Shown here piece after piece: positions 36,701 to 48,700 of a DNA stretch of 64,000 nucleotides (position 1 is its first letter; each line of letters begins with the position of its first letter). The translations under genes and the position numbers were made by a program. Source of the DNA: Toxonevra muliebris (lineage: Eukaryota; Arthropoda; Insecta; Diptera; Pallopteridae); assembly GCA_963691655.1 (NCBI GenBank), contig OY829326.1:137968998-138032997 (forward strand). Direction: 5' to 3'. Below the pieces are notes generated by a model. The model did no database searches, was not told the origin of the DNA, and saw only the letters and a program-made list of their open reading frames with translations.

Positions 36701-39700
36701 TACATATACATATATTTATTAATAAAACATTCTAAGCTTTTGTCCTATTTATTTTCAGTTGGTTTTGTTGAATGAGTAGCATATTTGCAAATATTAAGTC
36801 CGTTCCCGTACTACAAATACAAAACAGCCCAGAAAGCGTTCCCGCACTCAAAAAACTTGCAAATGAGAGCGGAGATGAGAGGGTAACTGTCTTCTTCTTC
36901 TTGCACGAAATAGCCCGTACTTTTTCTTCGGGTAAAAATGGTAAAAGTGTCAAACAATCAGCTGTTTTGCTTTTGTGAAAATATATTGAAATTTTTAAAT
37001 TAACAAATAAAGAATTTTTAGAAAAATAAGTGTTATTTAAAATGGAAAATGTATTAACTGTATATTTGTTAATTTTTAACTACATTCTCCACAGATTAAT
37101 GACGCAAGTGTCTGTTGCCGTAGGAGCTTCTGCTTCTACAGAAGTCGTCAGGCGAACAATTTATGTTTAATTTTTTCATTATTTATTTATTTTCTTGTAA
37201 GATTTAACAATTTTCATTATATAAAATATCACAGAAACTTTGTTTTTTGAATTTAACTGTCATTACAATTTGACGTGGTTTTGTGCGTTCCCGTACTTTT
37301 GTGCATTTGTGTCTATCACAAAGAGTATATTTTGTTTACTCTCAGCTTACCAGACTTTACCCAAAAAGTACGGGAACAGACCTAATATGATTAAATTTAC
37401 TTATTTGTTAATAGAGCAATTATAATATTCAAGTATATTTGTTTCAATCAAATATTAGATTGACTGCAAAGCCAATAATGAGGCGCAGAGATTCGTATGA
37501 ATATATTTTGATTTAAACCCACACCCCTAGATAGCAGAACACACTCCTCACCCTTACACTCTTAAAAAGCTATCTTACCAAACATGAATTAGACATACAA
37601 AATTTTAATAATGATCCCAATAAATTCAAATTAAATACAAAATCTTTTACCGTAAGTTGCAATTTCAATTAAAATATCAATGCCACAACTGCAAAAAAAT
37701 CCGCAGCGATCTTGGCAAGAGTTTCTTATTATGATTGAGATCACTTAATTTGATACTGTTCAAATGAAAATCGCTTATCATGTCAGGTTGTTGAAATATC
37801 CTAACAGAAAATCGCAAAAATTATATTTTTACCAAAATTACTAAAAAACAAAAGCGGTTTTTTGTCTTAGTCTGTGGGATATTATTCAATTTTGAATACC
37901 AATCTGAATTTAAGGTTTTTTATCAACCTGTACTTTCGAAAAATTGTGGTTTATGTAAAGTAAAAAAAGGAAATAGATTTGAAGTCTACCTTTCTTGAAA
38001 ACTGTAATTATAGAAACATTCTGAATGATCTTGAAATATAATTTAGAGTTTTTACTTTATATTCCTGTACTTTATCTTACTATCCTTTACAAAAGTTTTG
38101 ACCAAAACTAATTTTCGCACGCACTCTCGTTTTCTCATTTTTTAAAAGGCACAAAACGAAAATGTGTTATAGCTTTAGTTAGATAAAAATGACCTAACGT
38201 CTTAAATAAATCGAGATGGTCCCGAACATGAGTGGGTGAGGCCACTGTTCCCCTTTTGGCTAAAAACTCCTTTTCAAGTGCAAATAAGGCAAAAATGTCT
38301 AACCTCATATAATTCCTAAAATGTATTATTCCTGGCAATTGTCAACAATCATGATCATTTTTGACGAGAAGCACATCTCCGTTTGAATTATATACCAGTT
38401 CTTGGTCCATGTATCTAGTGAACTATACTAGTACTACATATATATATGAACAACTACTTGCTCATGCACCTAATTATAGCTCAATTCAAATATTAAATTT
38501 GTCTATAACTTGAACGGAAAACCTGGTCATTTTAAGTTAAATACACATAAAATGCAAAAATAAAAAAATTTGGTTTAAAATACAAGGGTTGAACTACAAT
38601 TGCAGTTCTTTTTTACATATCAATCAGATCAGGTTGAAGTCTTCTTCAGTGGTCTCTACTTCCTGCAGCTGCCCATTTCTTTCGATAGTGGTCTCGACGA
38701 TCTGTTCCTGTACAATGCGTAGAATATAGATGAACCATTTATCTTCTTGTATCTGCAGTTTTGGGCGATTCTCTGTTCTATGCTGGCGTTTAATATTGTT
38801 TCCGGCCAATATATTTTGCAAATCTTGGTTCAGTTTTCTTCGATTTTTTGATGCAACTGACAATTTCTTCACTCGAGTTGCCTAACTCCACTTCTTCAAG
38901 CTCGGTGCTGATTTGTTGAAGTATTCTAGTTGTTCTTCCGATCCCAAGTAATATCTCTTTGAGTACGATATTGAATATTAGCAATAATAGCGGATCCAAG
39001 AAAAGATGATGGTTTTAGGGACTTCAGCCCACTCCCCCTTCCCCCCATTGGTAATTCAAACAAAACATTTTTTAGTCTAGTTCAAATATGTTTTGTGTGT
39101 TTTCTACACTGTGCGAGTGCTGCCAAATTTTATGTTCTTTTCTGAAAAAGAGGCAGCCTTTCCAGGCGGTATTGTATTCTTTTACATTTTTCCCCGGGAA
39201 AAACGTAACACTTTTGCAGTTTCCAATGAAGTAGGACTAGAAAGTCAGAAATCGCTGCGAAAAGAACTGAGCATAGTCCAATGTCCAATGTTCAAAGCAT
39301 TAACCCTCTAGTAGGCCAATCTTTTGCAGCAATAAAAAATATGGAAATTGGTTGATTTTAATGTATAAAACTCGGAAATAAAGTGGAAAATCGAATTAGA
39401 GTAATTTTTTTTTTTGGCTCGAGGTGAGAAAATAAAGCCCGTTAAATATTTTAACGTCTTTGAAATTGTCCATCTGGATACGGTATTGCGTACTAGAGGG
39501 TTAAGGGGGTCGTTTTATGTGATGGGTCAAAAAAACCGAAATTTTGTTTTGCTTAAACCGCTTCTATAACGTCTCTGGAATATGTATGTTAACGGTATTT
39601 TTGAATTTACGGATGTAGAAATTGACACAGCAATCATTTATACTTGAACTTTTAAATTTTTTGAAATGGCTGCCACAATATCTCCAAAACTAATGACTCG

Positions 39701-42700
39701 ATTTGAGACGGGTTGATTTAACTATATATTTTGGCATAAAAAATATTTTAAATCATTCTAGAAATGTTAATACATACATAATAAAAATACAGAGTTACAT
39801 AGTATGTCAGCTCTTAGACGAGCCCACAGTATACAGTATGCCAGATAGCAGAAAGTAATCTGAAATATTCTCAGGTCTTCTGGGATTTGACAATTATGAC
39901 ATGTATTCGCTCAATAAATTTTGACAAATAATTTTGTTTATGAGAGAAAACTCTCTTAACCCATTTCGTCAGCTGTACACAAATAAATAAATGAAATAAA
40001 TGTATCAAAAAACAAAAAAACAATAAACCTTTCGTTTGTTGTTTGTTTTTTCTGAAATAAAAGCTCTCAAAAAATTTTGTAGAGTGTGGTTCTATAATAT
40101 ATTTAAATAAGCAAAATACAATACTTTCACAATTATCTTCTTCATAAATGTCCTCATTATGTTTTAAATAGTTTTACCGATTTCAAAAGAATTTTATTTA
40201 AATTTCGGAGAGGTAGATTTCTTATTTGAATGGCGTACATAACAAAAAACTTTAAGTTTTGGGTTAAATCCTTGGTTCACATTATGTACATGGTTGTTAC
40301 AAACGCCTTCGAAGATCTCGTTTATCAATGTCTATAAATTTTTCGGCCTTTTCAAATTTTTCTATTTTATTTACATATTGCACTGGTACCAATGGGTTAA
40401 TACTTTTTTATATTCACTTCTGAGATATCAAAACTTTTGGGAGAAGTAAGAGAATAATTTTCGAATTTGGCAGACGTCAGTGAACAGAAAAGAGGGCGTC
40501 ACTTCTATTTATTTCACTTTATTTATTTCACTATGGACGAGCCGACTAGTCTCCTGGAACTGTGAAATGTGATGGCAAGAGGGAGGAGACGAAAGAGAAA
40601 AAGGAAAAATTTCTCGGGTTACATTTTTGAAGAAACTTTTTGACATTTCTCTTTTCATATTTTCAAATTTTTTCAATGTTGTTTCACTTTAGTATTCTTA
40701 ACTTGGCGCGCGTTTGATTTTCAAGAAGAAAAAAGAAGTTAGTTAGTTATTAGTTATTTATTAATATATATTTATTTCAAAACAAGCGCAAATTACACGC
40801 ACAAATGCATACACAAATTATGTACAAAATGAAAACGCATGTCAAAGTAAAAGCGACAAAAGAATCATGGCGTACATAAACTTTAAAAGCGAATGTCAAA
40901 AAATCTCTGGAAAAAAGCTACAAGCGTCAACAAAATCAGCTGTGACGGAATAAAATTTGCAAATATAGTTTCATTTATCATTAGAAATGCAGGCAAACAA
41001 GCAACTTAAACTCAATTTCAAGAATTTCGCAAAAATTGATTGAGTAAATAATAATCAATACCATAAACACTGTAAGTTCAATTGTCTACTGTGGAGTCAC
41101 CATACGACTAACCGGTATTATGCGTTAATCTTCAGCCATAAAACCGTGACCAAAACAATGAGCCTGATTGTCTGATACGATAAATAATAATAAACTTTTT
41201 TCTTGGACTTAGTGAGTTCTGCCAGAACGACGACGATATATCATATATTTATTTTATTGTTTTACAACTTATGATATAACAAAATTATGTATTATTCATA
41301 TTTATTGCTTAATATACATAAATGTTCAAATAATATGTATATTTTTTTATTACAAAAGATAACTGAATAGAATATTTTATTGAATATTCAAATTACGCAC
41401 TAACATTACTTTCATAATCTTTGCAATACTGTATAACTTGATCGTTTATAACTTCTTTAACTTTCAATGCTATCATAAAGTCTAAATGACCCCAAGAGGG
41501 ATCAGGGACTTGGTGGAATAGCTTAACATTAGGTAAAAGTGCAGGCAATCGTTGGACATCCTTAAAATGGGCAGATTTATCGGACAATCCATAATACAAA
41601 TACAAGTTTGAAGTGATTTTCTCTAAAGCGTAATCCGGTGGCGTAATCTGGCCGTAAACTTTCTTATTTTTCTTTTCACCAAAATCATAGCAGCGAAACA
41701 AATTTGAAACATACAATTGAACATAATGTATAACTTGATTGGTAGATGCGCCAGCTGGATGTGTTTCAGCAAATTCTGGTAAAAGTGTCTGAAATGAGTG
41801 CGAATAAATGCGTGTATAAAAAAAAGAACATTTTTAAAGACAATAACCAGAGCTGTAAAAGACTGCAATCAATTGCGATTTTAAATCACTGAAATCACAT
41901 TCAATGAATAGCATTTTGCGATTGCATTCATTGAATAGCTAATTTGACTAAAGATTGTAAAATTGAAATCATTCATCATTTCGCTGTCATTGACTAATTA
42001 ATCATTTAGTTAAATCATGTGTGAATACGCTTTATATGAAAAAATCATCTTACTCACTTGTACATTTGAGACAGCTAGAGTTTTTCCCCAGGGGCTACTT
42101 GAAGTCAAAGGCTTGTATCAACATGCTTAACCCTGTACATGTTACTCTTTATTATTCACACCTAGATCTTGTAGAAATGATTTCGAGTGACTTCAGATGA
42201 TTTAGAATGAATTCGACTAAATTTAGTTAAAGACTGCATTCAAATGATTTCAAAAATATGATTTAAAATATGAATAATTATTCGCTGATGGCAATATGAT
42301 TGAGAATAATTTTTTTACATTCTTAATCAATGAATACAGAAAATTAATACAATCATTTTGGTAAAAATATCAAATGATTTTTAGTCGCAAATGATTGCAT
42401 TCTTTTACAGCTCTTATAATAACCTTATTGAAATTATTCTCTTCTGGTTCACTGCCACCATAGAAGAATGCACGACAAGCCTTCGGATATTTTGCCTTGC
42501 CGCCGCATGTGGTATCAAGAAACCGTTGTACCAGTGTATTGTATGGTATAAACTCTTGATCCGAAAATAATGCAGTACCCAAACCTGGTGTTCCCACGTA
42601 AGGCGCCAGCGCATGTACAACCTCAGAGGTAGTATTACCCTCGAATATTGAAGGCGCTAGCATATGTGCAGTTTTAATTTTCTCATTATATTCTGGACGT

Positions 42701-45700
42701 GAGGACATCATCACAAAATACACCGTCGTACCTTGTGAATGTCCAACATAATGCAGACTGTTCTCACCGGTAATATTTAGTATGTAATCAATTGTTTCTG
42801 GCATATCGATTACACCAATTTCATGCCAACTAAATCGCCAGAAGTATGGATGATTTAATGAGATCTTTGTATTATTGCGTGAATAAATATTAGCGCGTGC
42901 ATTACCAAGCCATACATCGAAGCCAGCATCAGCAAAATTGTAAGCCATTGCATTGTCAGGACCATTTAGCAAATAACTATCGGAACAGCTGAAGAGTCCA
43001 TGTTGAAGTAATACAATTGGTTTCTTGCTGTCATTTTTATTATTCAGTTTCGATGAGTATGGAATGCGAAATATATTAAGGACGTAGCCGTCACTAGTTT
43101 CGAGGAAATGCGATTCTGCGGGATAGCCGTGTTCTTGTATACGTTCAGCCTAAATGTAATAAGTTCAAATCACAGTTAGAAACTCAAGTAGAAAATCAAA
43201 ATTAACATGGAAAACTTACAGACGTTTTATGCTTCTTTAATTGTGGATCCAAATAAGGACCGCGCTTTAAATTTCCTGCTGAAGTATATGTTATAAACAC
43301 TAGGCATATCAATAAACTTGTATACGCCCTCATTTCGGACACTTATTCACAAGTTTAATTGATCTTTAGTAGAGAAACTTTTAAGCACAACTAATAACAA
43401 CTTGAAGTATGCAGAACTCGTATATATACCAGTTGCCAGTAGCATTTCAGAGGATTATCTTATCTTTGAATATGATATCATTTCATGTTCATTACCTATG
43501 AGCAATTCAGTAGTCATATTCTATAGATCAAATCAGAAATTAAAAATTTCATTTTATCATTTATATCAAACCGACTGACTAAACTAAATCGGATTTAATA
43601 ACTTGGTTATGGCATTGAATTGTTTAACCCCAGAAAGATAGCATATGTAAATAAGTATTACGTATTGGCATAATATTAACCGTTACAATTCCAAAACGAC
43701 AAAAATAAGAAACAAAAGTAAATAGTAAAAAAAAAACAATGGATGTGTGCAAGGCACGCAAGATATTTGATGTGTAAACAGTAGTGTCCGACCGATTATT
43801 CGGCTTCGGTTCTTCGGCTATTCGGCCTAAAATTGCACCTTCGGCTTCGGCAAAAAATGGTCGATTTGGCCGCAGTATTTCGCCGAAAGAAGATTATAAG
43901 CATTTTATTTTATAATCATTTTTACTATAGATTGGTAGTAAAAATTTATACAAATAAATAAATGTGAAGTGTTTATATAAAGTATTTACATTACAATTTC
44001 TGTGTTATATTTTCTCCGTTTGCTTGTTCCACTTTTACTTTTGAAGTAACCCAACCGTACAAACAGTAATCAGTGATTTTTTTTAACGAACAACCTGCTG
44101 GAGCTAATACAATTAGAGGCAGCAGAAGCAAGCTAAACTTTTTTACTTTTTAACGAAGACTTGAAGCGTATTGAAAAGAATCGTAAATTGTTAGAGAATC
44201 CGACATTTTCCATTACTTGCGCTTTACTTTTTTTTTTTGCTTTCAAGGAGGTCAAAAAAATTGAAAATTGTTTTGGCTAAAATCGCTCTAGAATATATGT
44301 GTAAAGGGATTCTTTGAAATTCACAGTCGATTGAAAGTTACAGGTGTTTATTTGCAGGTCCGGATACAGCAGTCATGCATATTTGAACTTTGAAACTTTT
44401 TCTCAAAACAGCATTTTTCGAAATGGCTGCTACGATATCTCCAAAACTAATGAACTGATTGCGCTTAAATTTTCATCGTATCCTCAATGCATCTATAGTT
44501 CTACTTCGTCCGAACCACGATCATTGTGATATATTTCAATGTTTTTTTATTTAACCTTTAACTGTGGAGGTGGTGGTAAATTTTACACCACCTTGTGAAA
44601 TAAAGTGCCAGTTTTGTTGAACTTAAAAAAAAAGTTTTCAAATTTTAGATTTATTTTAATTAAAAATGTTATTAGCTTGTTTTCAAAGAACCAATAGTTA
44701 CTAAAAAACCTTTTTTTACTAAAATATTTTAGTAAAGTTAAAAGATAAAAAATTCACCTCCATAGTTAAAAAAAATGACAAAAATCAAATACTTATTTTC
44801 AGAACTAGATAGATAAAAATACAAACTTTTAATGACTTAACTAAAAGAACATAAGTACAATAAAACTATCCCAAAAATTGAATTTTCAATATTTTTACTT
44901 AACCCTCTAGTTCACAAGCGTGTCTCTAGACAGCCTTCATCAAAACGGGTGTAATTATCACCTTAACAGTTTTTTGCTGCTAAATTTTATCACATCGTTT
45001 ATGAAATTTCCCAAGCTTTCAAAATATGCATTAGTTATGAATTATAATGCGTATTACTGATTAGCGACAAAGTCAAAATTTGTCAAAAACAGCAAAATTA
45101 ATTATTTTGTTTGCATTTGAGATAAAAAAAAAAATAAATAAAATACTTGACGTCATACTAGCCAGATAAAAAAACTAGCAGTTGCTAGGAGTTTTTTATA
45201 CAAAATATTTAGTTATTTAAAAAAGAGCGATAAAAAGTTTATTCAGCAACATATACTTTTAGGCATTCAACTTTTCCGGCTTCATAAAAATACACCCATT
45301 AAATTTTTGAGGGTTTTGAGATCAAATTTATGCTTTTTATATTAAAATTTATCAATCCCAATTTTTTTTAAATCAATCAAAAATTTGGGAACTAGAGAGT
45401 TCTGGTTCCGGCTATAGGTCTATCGATTAATACGCTGATTCAATCTTTGATTTTACATAAGCAGAATCATGACAGCCATCGGCCAACTTTTTTTTTGACA
45501 CAGGTTTCGTTGAACGACAGTCGTTCTACAGATATATATAGTCGATGTTACTGCATATTTTGAAGTAAACTAATTTTTAAATGATTCTTGAGATAAATAA
45601 TATTTGTCAGCTCCTTCGACAGTGACCAGTTATATAGTATTACTGGTCAGCTTTTTATTTGGATTATCTACTATTTATATTTTTCTGTATATGTTTGCAA

Positions 45701-48700
45701 ATACATAGGTAAAAAATATTTACTTTCAGATTTTTATTTTTTATATTTTAAAAATACTTCGGTCTTCGGCTTCGGCCGAAGGTTAGATGAATGGCCGAAG
45801 TTCGGCTTCGGCATCGGCCAAAAAACCACCTTCGGTCGGACTAGTGTCCGTTAAGCGAACTGAATGCCATATACATAAGCTATGCTTAGGTTAACAATTC
45901 AAATTAAAACAATTCTTTTATAAACTTAAAAATTTATTAGATATCATTATGTTTTATATATAATAGTCCAATTCACTATAAATTGCAAATGGTCTTGCAT
46001 CATTGCAAATGCAAATTTTTATTCCATTTTGCATATATTTGTTGTTGTGATATCATAAATATTTTGCATTTGCACTAAATAATGTATAGGGCTGACATGT
46101 TGTAGTTGCATTATTTTTCTTTTACTCAATGCATCGGTCACGATATGCTCGCATATACGCAGCTGCAATTGCATCTTCTTTTCTGCGCTTTAAGTTTTCC
46201 TGTCGATTTGAAATTTTACATAAGAGGCATTTCATGTGAAGCGGACAACTTAAAAAAATGTGAAGTTTTGAAATTCGGCCTAATTGAGTTTCTTGAAAAT
46301 ATGAATGTGGACACACAATTTTACAATAATTTTACTGTTCTTTTTAATTATGGAATTAGACCTGAAATTAAAATTTGTTTTATGCACCAAACCGGAAGTT
46401 TAAAAACAGCATTTAAATAACTTCGACCATTAAAAAAAAAATTATTTTTCAAAATTTAGCTTAAAGTATTTAAATAATGTTCTTAAAATTCCAAAATGGG
46501 GTCTACATTAGTTTAGGAGATAGATACATAGGTGTCGCACTGAGCGTGTTAGCTATGTACTTTAATTCATGTATCTCCTAAACTAATGCAGATCCCATTT
46601 TTAAACTTTAAGGGTATTATGTAAATACTTTAAGCTAAATTTTGAAAATTAAACTTTTTTTACAATTTATAATTAATACTTTTATAAGTATTAAAATTTT
46701 CAAAATTCAATAAAAAACTTTTGATTATATGAAATTAGTTTATTTGAATATGGATCTTTTTCCTTCTTAAAAAGCTTTCTTAATATTTAACCTTATCTAA
46801 TTTAGTTGCAATCCTTAATCTCACTTTACTGCACGCACAGATTGAGCACTGATTTTGATTTCACAATGCACAAAAGGGAAAAAATCAAACAACAGTTAAA
46901 TGCTCTTTAAACAGAGAAAAGAGAATATGTCAAATACCACAAATTCACTGCACAGAATATGAACAGTTTTATTTTGGGGAAATTTTGCATTACATTGTAG
47001 TTAGCTTATAGTTAGCTCAAAAAAGTTAACTAGAAGTGTGCTATTTTCGTAGTCGACTACCGAATTGCTTGGAGCGCACCTCAAGTTTGTGTTTTGGTAG
47101 TGAAAAGCGAGTTGTACTAAAAAACTTTCAGTTTCACTTTTAGAAAAAGAAAAAACATTCAACAAGTCTCTTACTAGACGAAGCAAAAGAGGACGACTAA
47201 AACATTGCTCTGTAAAGTCACTGGCAAGCATGGTGGCGGAAGTTTTTGCAATTGGATAAATTAGTTGGTTGATGGTTTTTATCCTTTCCACGAAATAAAT
47301 TTAAATATTGACCACATAATTCATAGGGAAGCTCCGGAAACCCAAATGCTTCATCAGTCATTGTGGAATTCGCCACTTTTTGGAATATTTAGACATGAAA
47401 TCTACTCGAAACGCACATTAAAGTTGTTTTAAGATTGATCAGCATGGAGAAGGGTTCATTTCTCTCATGGGTTGCCACTAACATCCGAGCTAAATTCCTT
47501 GAAACCTACTTCGGAACCTCGAAACATAGAGTGGATGGGCACCATTTCCAAATCAGGGATGAGCTGGGATAGATTTAAAATAAAAGGGGGAAATGGTACC
47601 CAAGAAGACATTCATCAAGTTGGCAAAGTCAATGCCTAGCAGATGTGAAGCAATGAATGTAAATAAGGAATATCATAAAATTGTTGCTTTTGTTTTGCAC
47701 AGCCCTAAGTGCATATTTCTTTGATTTTTTCTAAATAATTATTTTTTTTTTGACATTTTTTTCAAACTTTTAAGTTTCCCATTATATAGTTTAATCATTT
47801 ATGAACAAATTCAATTCACTTTCCTTTAAATAAAAATTAACTTTTTATCGAATACAGAGGTGCCATACCATACCAAGTAAAGCATGCACATTTTTTTTTA
47901 TTGATTGGACCATCCTGCTATAACTGCGGCAGCTGACTTAAATGGCTTGATGGACAAATTTAGAGGATCTGTTTATAATTTTAGCAATTTGGCGGATGAT
48001 TTCACCCTCATTTCGCAGTTTTTTCTTGCGCTTTTTTAGCGCAAAAAGTACTTCACTAAACAAGAGCTTGTCTCCTAGGACATGTAATGTTAAAATTTAT
48101 ATGGAACACATGAGTTTGTAGTGCACTTAAGTGCTTGTAATCAAGCGCTTGTTTAGCGCTATTCTAGTGCTTCCATTTACCGCTGGGATATTATTAGCCA
48201 ACGCATTGAAATACTCTAACTCAAAATGCAACTTAAGAATATCTTCAACTATTACTATTACTATTACTATTAAAAAAATAAACATGATTTTCTGAGAGAG
48301 CATAACATACGTAGCAAAATCAATCATATTTTTCCACAAAATTATTTTTGGATTTTGGGTTTATGTTGTCTTTTGTTGTATAGTGACCTATAGTAAAATT
48401 TTATGGGCAACATATTTCTTGAACATAATAACCCTCTATCAACCCATGTAATGGGCCAAAAAAGTAACTTTTTCGAAAGGGGCAAAAATGGTCCATATTG
48501 GTGTACGCTAAAGGGTTAATATGTTAAAGGAAAATATTCTACGGAAAATTCTACTATAACTTTCCGTGCATACAAACAAGCTTTGATGCAAAACTAACAA
48601 GTTGTCTTATGATTTATAATTATTAATCTGCTAGAAATGGGCAAACTTTAGGCCATCGTACAAAAAAAATTTTATGTAAAATTTTAAAACGCAGAGACTC

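Larger units (their letters stand above)
43788..45839. mobile_element. hAT-like non-autonomous element (2.05 kb), host to other MITEs
   Basis: Left end CCGACCGATTATTCGGCTTC and right end complement of CCGACCGAAGGTGG, both followed by CGGCTTCGG-type subterminal repeats. Flanks AGTAGTGT and ACTAGTGT match in 7 of 8 bases. No transposase ORF. Its middle is filled by at least two other TIR repeats (44564-44771, 44900-45398). Confidence 0.65.

Noticed and set aside
38624..39010. Confident LINE RT call
   Set aside because: The resemblance to an RT thumb region is too weak; listed only as a doubtful trace.
46106..46420. 104-codon plus frame
   Set aside because: Open but composition and codon use look like AT-rich noise; no family.
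47001..47291. 96-codon minus frame
   Set aside because: No recognised domain, no splice or promoter context; near the length expected by chance in this much sequence.
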